64,000 nt of DNA from an uncultured Bacteroidales bacterium (GCA_945833885.1 CAMAFY010000001.1:310001-374000); one strand, 5' to 3'; positions 7,167 to 16,615 are shown, counted from the stretch's first letter. Numbers and translations: made by a program. The notes: generated from the sequence alone by a model not told the origin.

Positions 7167-9773
7167 ATGAGAAAAAATCTACTCCGTTTGCTGACATTGT
7201 TGTCAGTAATTATCGGTGGCACTGCTGTGACATGGGCAGAAAATGTGGTCTATGCCCTCATTCCCTCCTCAAGTATGGGAACGAAAGTCACATCATTTGA
7301 CTATGATGCAGTGAACACAACCGACAAACTTACCATCGCTGCTACGGGCGAAGAACTCACAGGTGTGGATGGTGTGTACTGTTCTGTCAATGTTGGGAAC
7401 AAATACTACGCCTTTATCAATAACGAATACGCTACCGGCAGTAGTACAATGACCCAACTTGTGACCATCAACTTCACCACAGACAATGTAACTGTTGTGA
7501 ACGACAAGTCCTATGGCTGGGGAAATCCTGGATACATGCCTTGTGGTATGGCGTACGACAAGCAGACCAATATGGTCTATGTCATTGAAAAAGGATATGA
7601 CGAGAGCGACAATGCGGCTACCTTCCTTTATAGTCTTGACCTCTCGAATGGCGCATTGACTGAGATAAACAACTACACCGGCACATACGAAGCCATTACA
7701 AGTGATGGTAAAGGTGGCTTCTATTTGGTGAAAAACCATACGGTTGGCTATTGGCCTTACCCGGAACTTTTTCACATGGAGATGTTTGCCATTGACGAAG
7801 AGCCCTGCATTCCGAATGAGACGGTTTCGTGCTCTTCCAACAGCAACAACAGTTTCTGCATCTCAGAAGACGGCACATTTATCGTCTATACATCCGGAAC
7901 AAGTGTGTTTGAGTTCAACCTTGAGGCAAAGACCTTTGAGAAAAAGGGCACATTGAGCAAGTCCATAGCCGGTCTTACCTTCAAGTGTTCTACAGAAGAT
8001 GGCGATGCTGGTGAGATAAGTGGTGGTGATGATGATCAGCCCAAACGCGTTCTGCTGAGTAAAACGTGGTATGGCGATGCTATGGGAACGGAAAATACCG
8101 ACGTAGATATGAAGAAGGAAATCTATTTCTACGGCTATGATGGTAAGATAAATGCCACAGGTAACTATGGCCGCAACTATGGTTCGTCTGAAAGCAACGG
8201 AGGAAACAGTAACGATCCTGGGTGGTATGTGCCCATGTATTACACAAAGAACGTTCGCGATGACCGTGGAAACATTGTGAAGACCACACGTTATCAGTAC
8301 GGACAGTACGATTTCGGAGACATGAGCATGAAGGTTTCCCGCGAATATTCCTACGAATACGATGAGCAGAACCGCCTTATTAAGGATAGTATTGAGAACT
8401 ATAAGACGGTATACCTCTACGATGAGAATAACAATATTGTGAAGGATACGGTGTATTATTCCTCTAATGGTGGCTATATGTGCGACCATCAGTACTTTGA
8501 ATTCATTGCTGTCAACAAACCAACCATGGTGGTTTCCAATGGAAAGTGGGACGCTGACAAGTACACAGCGTTCATAGAATACGACGAAAACGGCAACAAA
8601 ACCAGTGAAACCCGTTGCAAAGTAATCGAAGGAGATTTTGGACTTACCGAATATGTTCCTACGAAGTACGAGGGTTGGACATACGAGGGTGATGTGCTCG
8701 TTCTCTATGAAATGGACCATTTCGACAGCAAAACGGGTGAACCGGTGCCTTACATTAAGATAGAATATGAGGCTGTCGACGGTGATTCCAACAAACTTCT
8801 TGCCAAGGAATATTCCTATAATTCCTCCACTGACAAGTGGTACGAACAAGGACTTCCCTGCCTCTATACGTACGGATATTTCGATGATATGCTCGATATG
8901 ACCAGAATCGAGTTTATGGCAGAAAAGAGTGATGTGGCAGTAAATGATGTGGATCTTGTATGGAGTGTCCCCATGTTGGCATATTCAGCACCTGCCAGTG
9001 AATTCATCGTATACCGTAATGGCGAGGCCATTGATACGCTTGGTATTATGGAATGTCTGGACTTCGATTCTTCTTACTGCAAATATACTGACCGTTTTGT
9101 CAAGAGCGGTAAGCATGACTACTTTGTTCTTCCCCGCTTCGGACAGGGTGAAATCATTGACGAAACCGATATTGTCTGGACTCATTACTACGCCAGCGAC
9201 ATCGTAGAAGTGGATGCTACCATCGAACTTCCCGCAGTAAGCAATCTTGAACTTACGGGTGCACGTGTAGTTCGCGAGGGAGAAGGTCTTGATGTCTACG
9301 ACATTACTTATGGAACGATTAAGTGGACTAATCCTGAAGGAATGGAGGATCTGGAATTCATCAGCAATGATTTGATGCTTGATAACTTCCAATTAGCAGA
9401 AGCCTCAACGGCAGAAACCACCACAACATCGCTTGAAGGCGTCTTTGAGAACGATGAAACCGATGTCTATGTTTTGACCCGCTATGCTTATGGTAAGGCT
9501 GTTTCCGAGCATATTACAGTACGTTTGACAGACCTTACCGAAATCGTCGGCATCAATGGCGCAACAACTGATGGCGAATTCTTGTTCAATATGAACGACC
9601 GTCAAATTTTGGTGGGTGAGAATGCCAGCGCTACGGTATTCGATGTCGCAGGTTCACGTGTGGCAAAGGCGTCAGCCGGAAGCATTGATCTTGGAAATCT
9701 TACCGCAGGTAACTACATTCTTATGGTAGAAAAAGACGGAAAAGTCAAGGGTTATAAGTTCCAAGTGAAGTAA
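7167..9773 (+). CDS. Large secreted protein with YD-like repeats and T9SS tail
   Basis: An 868-residue exported protein. A signal peptide (about residues 1-24) is followed by a beta-rich N-terminal half that looks like a propeller (YSLDLSNGALTEI). A segment around residues 300-560 is rich in tyrosine and acidic residues and has short repeated phrases such as YEYDEQNRLIKD and YLYDENNNIVKD, recalling RHS/YD repeats. The C-terminal 80 residues (GNLTAGNYILMVEKDGK ... YKFQVK) fit a T9SS sorting domain. A full promoter lies upstream and a terminator downstream, so it is probably monocistronic. No enzyme motif is seen; a surface structural or adhesive role is a guess. Confidence 0.82.
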   Translation: MRKNLLRLLTLLSVIIGGTAVTWAENVVYALIPSSSMGTKVTSFDYDAVNTTDKLTIAATGEELTGVDGVYCSVNVGNKYYAFINNEYATGSSTMTQLVTINFTTDNVTVVNDKSYGWGNPGYMPCGMAYDKQTNMVYVIEKGYDESDNAATFLYSLDLSNGALTEINNYTGTYEAITSDGKGGFYLVKNHTVGYWPYPELFHMEMFAIDEEPCIPNETVSCSSNSNNSFCISEDGTFIVYTSGTSVFEFNLEAKTFEKKGTLSKSIAGLTFKCSTEDGDAGEISGGDDDQPKRVLLSKTWYGDAMGTENTDVDMKKEIYFYGYDGKINATGNYGRNYGSSESNGGNSNDPGWYVPMYYTKNVRDDRGNIVKTTRYQYGQYDFGDMSMKVSREYSYEYDEQNRLIKDSIENYKTVYLYDENNNIVKDTVYYSSNGGYMCDHQYFEFIAVNKPTMVVSNGKWDADKYTAFIEYDENGNKTSETRCKVIEGDFGLTEYVPTKYEGWTYEGDVLVLYEMDHFDSKTGEPVPYIKIEYEAVDGDSNKLLAKEYSYNSSTDKWYEQGLPCLYTYGYFDDMLDMTRIEFMAEKSDVAVNDVDLVWSVPMLAYSAPASEFIVYRNGEAIDTLGIMECLDFDSSYCKYTDRFVKSGKHDYFVLPRFGQGEIIDETDIVWTHYYASDIVEVDATIELPAVSNLELTGARVVREGEGLDVYDITYGTIKWTNPEGMEDLEFISNDLMLDNFQLAEASTAETTTTSLEGVFENDETDVYVLTRYAYGKAVSEHITVRLTDLTEIVGINGATTDGEFLFNMNDRQILVGENASATVFDVAGSRVAKASAGSIDLGNLTAGNYILMVEKDGKVKGYKFQVK

Positions 9774-9794
9774 AACAACAACTGTTTATATATC

Positions 9795-9846
9795 AATCCC
9801 TCCGAATACAGTCATGGAAGGGCTGTTTTTCGGAGGGATTTGTTTA
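9795..9846 (+). terminator. Terminator after the YD-like secreted protein
   Basis: AATCCCTCCGAA (9795-9806) pairs with TTCGGAGGGATT (9829-9840), with an inner ACAG/CTGT pairing, and is followed by TTGTTT. It begins 22 bp past the stop codon. Confidence 0.85.
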
Positions 9847-10053
9847 ATCCTTTGCATTTCAGGATTTGAACTTTGAATTAGTTTTTTCAATTCTTCACAT
9901 AAACAATCAACGTTTCTTTGTTAAACGACATTCAAACTTTTGCAAAACATTTCTTGTGCAGCATCTCATAGGATTCCTAAGATAGATGTTGTGACAGACT
10001 GAATGTGATGATTGGAAAAGGGAAATAAAACAGGACATTTTAACAACTTATAT

Positions 10054-13000
10054 ATGAATATTAAACATACGTTGATAGCCTCAACGCTTCTTTCTGCTCC
10101 AATGATGGCGTTGGCAGACACGTCGGAACCGATCATTCTGACCTCACCCAACGAATATTACGTGACGGCTCTCTCGGCAAATGGCGATTGGGCCTGCGGT
10201 GTCTTCATGGACTATTCCAGCCAAGCCTTTGCTTTCCGTTGGAATCTTCTAAGCGATGAAATAGAAATTCTTGGTACAACAGAGGAGTCTGAGGCTTTCG
10301 GAATTGCAAATGATGGTACAACTATCGGATGTTTCACTGACCATTCCTACAGTTCGAACGGCATTGGACGCTCTATGGCCGGATATTACAAGGAGGGGAA
10401 ATGGCATCTTCTTGAACCTGTCGGTGGGGATGTTAGTTACAGCCGGGCTCATGCCATTACTCCTGACGGTCAATACATCACAGGTACACAAGTCGTCGGC
10501 AATATCTATGGTGCCTATATATGGAAAGATGGAAAACTCCACCGCACACTTGAAGACACCAAGCACGCTCTGCCGTATGCCATTCATCCGGAAGGAGAAA
10601 TCGCTGCAGGCTGGGTTCAGCGCTACAACCGCACGGCTTGCCTATGGAATGAGGCGAACGAGACGGTCATTCTTTCGGATTACGAGTCGCCGTGGAGTTA
10701 TGGTCGTGCCTTTACAGAGGATGGAAAGACCCTCCTTTATTGGGGAGGTTGGGAGGAAAATTCCGAAGGTCGTGCGGAACTTGCCGCTATTTATGACCTT
10801 GAGACGGGCAATGTCACCAACATTCCTACCATCAATCCAGAAGGAGGTCTTGACGTCTTTGGCATCAGCAACGATAAAACAGTTGTCGGTGCTGAGGATT
10901 ACCGTGGATATATTTACGCTGATGGCAAGGCACAGTACATCAACGATTATCTGACAGATCGCGGCATTGACCTTTCGAAACTTCATATCGGAATGTTCGA
11001 AGGTATGGACTATTATGTCATATCTTCAGTAGCCGGCATTTCCGCTGACGGAAAAACGCTGGCCATACAGTATTATAATGACGATGTTGACAGCGATGGT
11101 TTGGCAAACGCCTCCCTGCAGTCGATGGTCATCCGCTTTGACCAAAGCGTATCAATGGCCAAACCGGTCTCCCTTCATGCCGAGCAACTTGATGGCATTC
11201 CTGCCGTGCGTCTGACATGGAAAGCCCCTGCCGGAGCAAAGGATATTACGGGATACCGTGTCTTCCGCGATGGAAAAGAAGTTAAAAACGTAACGGGAAC
11301 ATCATACATTGATTCGCAATTACAAGAGCAGACCTACGTCTATACCGTCAGCACCCTCTATGCCGACGGGGAGTCAGAACCATGTTCGGCAGCAACGATA
11401 ACGATAGAAGGTCAAAAAGTTCAGGCTCCTTCTGTCCTTTATGGTCGCCAGAAAGGTTACAACTCCGCTTATGTCACTTGGGAGAAACCCCGAACGAACC
11501 TCATAAACAAGACCTATTTTGATCGTGACAATACCAACATCCAGGGTTTTGGAGTCAACATCAACAACATCTGTTTTGAGAATGCCATCCGCTTCTCTGC
11601 CGAAGAAATGAAGGCTTATGCCGGATGCAAGGTTCGCGAAGTGGCGTTTTATCCCATGAGCGAGCAGGAGTCTTGGAAAGTGAATCTCTACACTTACGAT
11701 GCTGAGGGCAAACTTTCTTTACTCTACACTCAGAAGATTGAACAGGAACTCAATTATGGTTATCGCAATACTGTCCGTCTTAATGAAGCCGTAGATGTGC
11801 CGGATGGTGAACTGATTGTGGCAGTTGAGATCAATGTTCCCGTTGCCAGCGAACGCATTATTGGCATCGATTATGGTCAGGCTACCCAACGTTATTCTGA
11901 CCTTCTCCGACGTACGGATGAGGCAGACTTCTATTCTCTCTGCGAAATCAACGCCTTGAAAGGATACCTCTACGAGGCTTCCTGGCTCATTGAGGCCACT
12001 TTGGCCCCTGCAGGTTCCGATGAAGACATCGATACTGTTGCAGAATACGTCGTTTCAGCGGATGGTAAAGAGGTGGCACGCACTGAAGGTTACGATTTTA
12101 CCGTACAGAATCTTGCGGATGGTACGCATTCTATGGAAGTAAGTTCTGTATATGCTGACGGTCGTGTGTCAGAAAACGCTGTATACTCCGTCAACATTTT
12201 GGCAGATAACAGCAAATTGCCTGCTATTTCTCAGGTCTATGCCCAAGCCGTAGGCGCATCTGGCGTACACGCTACGTGGCATTCGCCTAAAGATGCCGAC
12301 GAAACCACCATTACATACGCCTCCGGAGAGATTACCGATAGGGGAGTTGTAGGTCCGGAATCCAACAATTATGGTGTGATTGCCGGTGTCCTCTATACTC
12401 CGAATATGCTGAAGAGTTATAACGGATACCAATTGAAATCGTTCTCTTTTGTGCCAATGGCAGACGCCATGTTCACCATTATTCTCCTGCAGGACAATGT
12501 ACAGGTGGCAGAAATTGAGGTCGATGACTACACGTTGGGCGAGTGGAATGAGGTGATGCTCGACACTCCGATTACCATCAACGAGAACTCCACCTATCTT
12601 TATGCAATAGATTGCTACGACGTCACCCCGAACGGTCATGCCATTGCCGTGGATGCAGGACCTGCGGTTCAGTTCTATTCCGACCTTTATTCTCTCGATG
12701 GCAGTTACTGGAGTTCCATAGGTACGGACGCTTCCATCTATGGAAACTGGATGATGTCTATGAATATTTACGACGACGACCCCATGCCGTTGACCGTAAA
12801 TGGCTATGATATCAATATCGACAACGAGAAACGGAATGCTGAAATGCTGACATCCAAGGAATTTGACTTCACCTTCCCGGCAGAGGATTCCAATGTCCAT
12901 ACCGTCAGTGTGGATGTTTACTATCCTGCTCTCGAAGCACCTGTCAAGGGTACTTTGTGTGAGTTCCACATAGGTACGGCTGGTATTCACGATGTGACGG

Positions 13001-13212
13001 ACGATGCTGCGGAACTGAGCCTGACAATAGGTGACAATTTCCTTTGTGTTGATAATGCAGACAGCCTCACTCTCGTCTCGGCAGACGGGGCTGTTGTGGC
13101 ATCCTCCACAGGAAACCGCCTCAACATCTCCAACCTCGTCGAAGGCGTTTACGTCCTTTTCGCTACCGTAAAGGGCGAAAAGATGGAGCGAAAGGTACGA
13201 ATCACGAGATAA
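10054..13212 (+). CDS. Large secreted multidomain protein with FN3-like module and T9SS tail
   Basis: A 1052-residue exported protein when started at the ATG at 10054, where MNIKHTLIASTLL begins a clear signal peptide; an upstream in-frame start at 10012 adds 14 polar residues and is unlikely. The first 350 residues hold repeated short beta motifs of the HAF type (AHAITPDGQYITG, AGISADGKTLA). A fibronectin type III-like module follows at about 370-455, then two related adhesin-like beta domains each containing phrases such as SFVPMADAMFTI and EVAFYPMSEQESW. The C-terminus (NLVEGVYVLFATVKGEKMERKVRI) is a T9SS tail. It is probably a surface adhesin or glycan-binding protein; no catalytic motif is seen. 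Confidence 0.82.
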   Translation: MNIKHTLIASTLLSAPMMALADTSEPIILTSPNEYYVTALSANGDWACGVFMDYSSQAFAFRWNLLSDEIEILGTTEESEAFGIANDGTTIGCFTDHSYSSNGIGRSMAGYYKEGKWHLLEPVGGDVSYSRAHAITPDGQYITGTQVVGNIYGAYIWKDGKLHRTLEDTKHALPYAIHPEGEIAAGWVQRYNRTACLWNEANETVILSDYESPWSYGRAFTEDGKTLLYWGGWEENSEGRAELAAIYDLETGNVTNIPTINPEGGLDVFGISNDKTVVGAEDYRGYIYADGKAQYINDYLTDRGIDLSKLHIGMFEGMDYYVISSVAGISADGKTLAIQYYNDDVDSDGLANASLQSMVIRFDQSVSMAKPVSLHAEQLDGIPAVRLTWKAPAGAKDITGYRVFRDGKEVKNVTGTSYIDSQLQEQTYVYTVSTLYADGESEPCSAATITIEGQKVQAPSVLYGRQKGYNSAYVTWEKPRTNLINKTYFDRDNTNIQGFGVNINNICFENAIRFSAEEMKAYAGCKVREVAFYPMSEQESWKVNLYTYDAEGKLSLLYTQKIEQELNYGYRNTVRLNEAVDVPDGELIVAVEINVPVASERIIGIDYGQATQRYSDLLRRTDEADFYSLCEINALKGYLYEASWLIEATLAPAGSDEDIDTVAEYVVSADGKEVARTEGYDFTVQNLADGTHSMEVSSVYADGRVSENAVYSVNILADNSKLPAISQVYAQAVGASGVHATWHSPKDADETTITYASGEITDRGVVGPESNNYGVIAGVLYTPNMLKSYNGYQLKSFSFVPMADAMFTIILLQDNVQVAEIEVDDYTLGEWNEVMLDTPITINENSTYLYAIDCYDVTPNGHAIAVDAGPAVQFYSDLYSLDGSYWSSIGTDASIYGNWMMSMNIYDDDPMPLTVNGYDINIDNEKRNAEMLTSKEFDFTFPAEDSNVHTVSVDVYYPALEAPVKGTLCEFHIGTAGIHDVTDDAAELSLTIGDNFLCVDNADSLTLVSADGAVVASSTGNRLNISNLVEGVYVLFATVKGEKMERKVRITR

Positions 13213-13264
13213 CAATGTTGATAGATATTTCCCTAACAGTTTGCCGTTAGGCAGACGGATATGA

Positions 13265-13311
13265 GAAAAAGGAGTCGCAGACAACTGATGTTCTGCGGCT
13301 CCTTTTGTATT
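13265..13311 (+). terminator. Terminator after the FN3-like secreted protein
   Basis: AAAAGGAGtCGCAG pairs with CTGCGgCTCCTTTT (arms about 13267-13280 and 13293-13306), followed by a T-rich stretch. It lies 53 bp past the stop codon. Confidence 0.85.
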
Positions 13312-13497
13312 TTTTCAAAAGGATCACCTTGAAAATAGAATTCCCAATTCCGACATCCCCGTTATTGTAATTTGTGCCTGTACTGTAAATTATAGGCCGT
13401 TTCGTTATTGGATTTCTGTAAGGGTAGAAAGAGAATAGGGTGTGATATTTTTATATGCCCCCATGGAATAGGATACAAGTAAAAAAGAAGCCTTCAA

Positions 13498-13578
13498 AAA
13501 CGCCGGCATTTTATGTTGAGAAGTACAGATGTTTTGAAGGCAAAGTGCGGAACTTTGCATACAAAAGTTCCGCACTTT
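13498..13578. repeat. 22-bp-period palindromic array, copy 2 (4 units)
   Basis: This lies in the 540-bp gap between convergent genes ending at 13212 and 13752. Central triplets sit at 13504 (CGG), 13526 (CAG), 13548 (CGG) and 13570 (CCG), exactly 22 bp apart. Units 3 and 4 are perfect inverted copies (AAAGTGCGGAACTTT and AAAGTTCCGCACTTT) followed by six Ts, so this pair alone could fold as a terminator. I see no gene in the rest of the gap (13312-13497 and 13579-13751). Confidence 0.85.
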
Positions 13579-13751
13579 TTTACACTATCGTAAATCCTTG
13601 TTTTGAAAAGCACAAAAGACAAAGATGGAAATCGGCAAAATACTGATATTCAAGTATGTATCTTTTTCAAAAAACGCATTGTAGAACCTTATAAAAAGAT
13701 TTGTGCTGCCGCTTGAAACAAGTGTAGAAAGTATGGTGCTTATCCGGCTGT

Positions 13752-14720
13752 TTACTCTACGTACATATCAACATCTGCATGAAATCCTCGGAGGAAATCG
13801 TCTACTGTCATACGGCGTTTTCCCGAAAGTTGTATAGTTTTCAGATGAAGCCATCCGTCCTTGAGGGCAACTTTCAGGAAGGTTTTACCATCCGTCTGCA
13901 AACTTCCAGTCTGTGAAGTATGGGACGCAAACTCCTTTTCCGCAGCATAAACTTTCAGTACTTGACGGCGCTCACCACATACAAGTTCTGTCCATGCGGC
14001 AGGGTAGGGCGAGAGTCCGCGGATAAAATCATAGACCTCCTTCAGGTTCTTTTCCCATGAAATCCGACAGGTTTCGCGGAAAATCTTCGGGGCTGGGCGA
14101 AGGATTTCGCCCTCTGTCAGCGTTTCTTGAGGAATAGGATTCACACGGTCTTCGATGATGGCATCCACAGTCTCCTGAACCAACCGTGCGCCAAGGAGCA
14201 TCAGTTTGTCGTGAACGTCCTCGGCATTATCGGTGTCGAGGATAGGAACCGGCACACGTTGGATGATCTTTCCTGTGTCAATATCGTGGTCAAGGAAAAA
14301 GGTTGTGATGCCAGTTTCCGTTTCTCCGTTTATGATGGCCCAGTTTATAGGTGCCGCACCACGATATTGTGGCAGTAGGGCAGCGTGAAGATTAAAGGTT
14401 CCATACGGCGGCATTGCCCATACTACTTCGGGCAACATGCGGAAGGCTACAACAATTTGAAGGTCTGCATTCCACTCCCGTAATGCGGAAAGAAACGCCT
14501 CATCGCGCAGACTTGCAGGTTGCAGCACAGGCAAACCATGGGCAACAGCATACTGCTTCACTGCAGATGCCGACAACTCTGTCTGATGTCGTCCCATTGG
14601 CTTGTCAGGCATCGTCACTACACCTACTACATTATATCCGTTTTCCACCAAGGTTTTAAGGCTCTCAACCGCAAAGTCGGGAGTGCCCATAAACACAATT
14701 TTGAACGTTTCTTTTGTCAT
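13752..14720 (-). CDS. fmt: Methionyl-tRNA formyltransferase
   Basis: A 322-residue cytoplasmic enzyme that formylates initiator Met-tRNA using 10-formyl-tetrahydrofolate. The start at 14720 (MTKETFKIVFMGTPDFAV) matches the family; the upstream in-frame start at 14759 adds 13 residues. Family motifs are visible: the N-terminal MGTPDFA, the catalytic-site FNLHAALLPQYRGAAP (about 108-123), and DHDIDTGKI with the active-site Asp. A C-terminal OB-like domain follows (about 210-320). Length is normal. A TAATTTTG promoter box sits just upstream. The gene is divergent from the tig operon. Confidence 0.96.
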   Translation of the reverse strand: MTKETFKIVFMGTPDFAVESLKTLVENGYNVVGVVTMPDKPMGRHQTELSASAVKQYAVAHGLPVLQPASLRDEAFLSALREWNADLQIVVAFRMLPEVVWAMPPYGTFNLHAALLPQYRGAAPINWAIINGETETGITTFFLDHDIDTGKIIQRVPVPILDTDNAEDVHDKLMLLGARLVQETVDAIIEDRVNPIPQETLTEGEILRPAPKIFRETCRISWEKNLKEVYDFIRGLSPYPAAWTELVCGERRQVLKVYAAEKEFASHTSQTGSLQTDGKTFLKVALKDGWLHLKTIQLSGKRRMTVDDFLRGFHADVDMYVE

Positions 14721-14737
14721 ATTTCTAAATTTTTCGG

Positions 14738-14745
14738 CAAAATTA
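14738..14745 (-). promoter_or_regulatory. -7 box for fmt (TAATTTTG)
   Basis: On the minus strand this is an exact TAnnTTTG match, 17 bp upstream of the fmt start. Transcription would start almost at the start codon, giving a very short leader. Confidence 0.5.
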
Positions 14746-14834
14746 CGGAAATTTCGCAATAAATGTGGTAAATTTGCACCGCAATATGTCTACATCTGTG
14801 TCAGTTTTAAGAAAAGGACAGGTTGGAAACACAT

Positions 14835-14852
14835 TTGGCACACTCTTTGCAA
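14835..14852 (+). promoter_or_regulatory. Sigma-54-type -24/-12 promoter upstream of tig
   Basis: TTTGGCACACTCTTTGCAA carries the sigma-54 (RpoN) pattern: GG at 14837-14838 and GC at 14849-14850 separated by exactly 10 bp, with the preferred flanks TTGGCAC and TTTGCA. Transcription would start near 14862, about 290 bp before tig. A TAAATTTG box (14769-14776) lies further upstream on the same strand. A short TTG-started reading frame (14823-14945, 40 codons) overlaps the motif, so chance cannot be excluded. The stretch 14863-15151 otherwise has no gene I can support. Confidence 0.5.
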
Positions 14853-15151
14853 CGATTTAAGTACCCCCGTGCTTTTGATGCTCGATTTCGTATGCAGGAA
14901 ATGCAGAGTACAGATTTTGGTCTGACATTCAATGAGGATATTTGACCATAAGGATTCCAGATAAAAGTGCGCTGCTCCGCTCCTGCTGCTGATTAAGGCA
15001 ACAAATCTGGCAAATGATTTCAGCACTCATCTATATATTATATATTGGAACATTAGAAAAAGCACGGAAATGCCGGGACAGAATCCGGCAAAACACATCC
15101 CAAGAAACTAATAAATAATACATACAAATCTTTTTTATTCATTCGAAAATC

Positions 15152-16522
15152 ATGAATATTTCTCTCGAGAAGACAGGCGCGAGTGCTGTCATCACCGTGA
15201 AAATGGAGAAGGCAGACTACCAGAATGCCGTCAAGAAAGAACTCAAGCATATCGCTTCACAGGTGGAAATCCCCGGATTCCGCAAGGGAAAGGCTCCCTT
15301 TTCTTTCGTGGAAAAGCGCTATGGCGTCCAGACAAAGATGGAACAGGTCGACAAACTGCTCAACACTTCACTTGTAAATTACATCAAGGAGAACAACCTT
15401 CAGATCCTCGGTGAACCCATGGTTTCTGAGAAGCAGCCCAACATCGACATCGTAGCACACGAGGATTTCGAGTTCCTCTTCGACGTTGCTCTTGCTCCCG
15501 AATTCGAGATTTCCCTCACCAATGATGACCATGTCGACTTCTACGATATCGAAGTTACGGACGAACAAGTACAGGAACAAATCGACATGTTCACCCGTCA
15601 AGCAGGACATCATGAGAGCGTAGAAGAGTATGCAGACCGCGACATTATCCGTGGCGTCCTTGCAGAACAGGATGCGGAAGGCAACGTGCTTGAAGATGGT
15701 ATCAACGTAGAAAAGGCCAGCCTTATGCCCACCTATTTCAAGAATGATGCCCAGAAAGCCCTCTTCGAAGGCGCAAAGGTGGGTGACGTTCTTACCGTCA
15801 ATCCTGTAGAAGCCTACGAGAATAATGAAAACGAAGTGGCATCCCTTCTTCACATCAAGAAGGAAGAAGTGGCCAATCATAAGGGCAATTTCACCTTCCA
15901 GATTGAGGAGATCAGCCGCTTTGTACCTGCAGAATTGAACCAGGAGCTCTTTGATAGCGTTTTCGAAGACGGCGAAGTGACCACCGAAGAGCAGTTCCGC
16001 GACAAGGTTCGTGAACTGTTGAAGACCCAGCGTGTTGCTGATGCCGACTACAAGTTCCTCATCGATCTCCGCACTTACTGCGAAGAAAAGGTTGGCGAAC
16101 TTGATTTCTGCCATGAACTTTTGAAGAAGTTCATGCTCCAGAACGTGAAGGAGAAGGAAAATGCTGAGGAAATCGTAGAAAAGGACTTCGAAGCAAGTCT
16201 CAAAGCACTGAAGTGGCAACTCATCAAAGAGAAACTTGCCAAGACTTATGACGTGAAAGTGGGTCGCGATGAAATCCACGAACAGGCCATGAAGATGGCA
16301 CGTATCATGTTCCTCCGCTATGGAATGCCCAACGTTCCCGAGGAATATGTATCACAATATGCTGAAAAGATGATAGAAGATGAGGAACAACTTCATCGTA
16401 TTGTCGACCAGTGTGTTGAGGGAGCCATTGTTGCCGGTGCCAAGAATGCCGTAACGCTCGAGCATAAGAACATTGCTCTTGCAGACTTTCAGAAATTCTT
16501 CGCTCCCGAAACAGAAGCATAA
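15152..16522 (+). CDS. tig: Trigger factor
   Basis: A 456-residue ribosome-associated chaperone. The N-terminal ribosome-binding domain carries the signature GFRKGKAP (about residues 42-49). A middle FKBP-like domain (about 155-240) is divergent, as in other Bacteroidetes trigger factors, and a long helical C-terminal chaperone domain follows (about 260-450), rich in Glu and Lys. The gene leads a plus-strand series tig-clpP-clpX-recQ, joining nascent-chain folding to the ClpXP protease. A 20-bp imperfect hairpin lies in the tig-clpP gap. Confidence 0.95.
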   Translation: MNISLEKTGASAVITVKMEKADYQNAVKKELKHIASQVEIPGFRKGKAPFSFVEKRYGVQTKMEQVDKLLNTSLVNYIKENNLQILGEPMVSEKQPNIDIVAHEDFEFLFDVALAPEFEISLTNDDHVDFYDIEVTDEQVQEQIDMFTRQAGHHESVEEYADRDIIRGVLAEQDAEGNVLEDGINVEKASLMPTYFKNDAQKALFEGAKVGDVLTVNPVEAYENNENEVASLLHIKKEEVANHKGNFTFQIEEISRFVPAELNQELFDSVFEDGEVTTEEQFRDKVRELLKTQRVADADYKFLIDLRTYCEEKVGELDFCHELLKKFMLQNVKEKENAEEIVEKDFEASLKALKWQLIKEKLAKTYDVKVGRDEIHEQAMKMARIMFLRYGMPNVPEEYVSQYAEKMIEDEEQLHRIVDQCVEGAIVAGAKNAVTLEHKNIALADFQKFFAPETEA

Positions 16523-16571
16523 TACATGAACCTCCCCGGAGATTTCCGGAGGAAAGAGCCTGTACAAGAGT

Positions 16572-16615
16572 AACGGTGGACGGAGAATGGACTATCCATA
16601 TTCTCTGTCCGCCGT
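16572..16615 (+). terminator. Hairpin between tig and clpP (leaky terminator or processing site)
   Basis: AACGGTGGACGGAGAAT and ATTCTCTGTCCGCCGTT form a stem of about 17 bp with two wobble pairs, followed by TTTCTAACTTTTG. The T tract is weak, so partial termination or mRNA processing is more likely than a full stop. Confidence 0.55.

Noticed and set aside
7863-8849. A 328-codon minus-strand reading frame inside the YD-like secreted protein
   Set aside because: It lies antisense to a clear gene with a signal peptide and T9SS tail, and its translation has no recognisable motif.
12169-13284. A 371-codon minus-strand reading frame inside the FN3-like secreted protein
   Set aside because: Antisense shadow of a real gene; no family features and no promoter.
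14823-14945. A 40-codon TTG-started reading frame overlapping the sigma-54-like motif
   Set aside because: The composition is plausible, but the start is weak and I see no conserved feature; the promoter reading is at least as good. Conservation analysis would decide.
14790-15026. A 78-codon minus-strand reading frame between fmt and tig
   Set aside because: No family, no promoter, and Leu/Phe/Cys-rich translation typical of chance frames.
15368-16279. A 303-codon minus-strand reading frame inside tig
   Set aside because: Antisense shadow of an unambiguous trigger factor gene, with a low-complexity Leu/Phe-rich translation.
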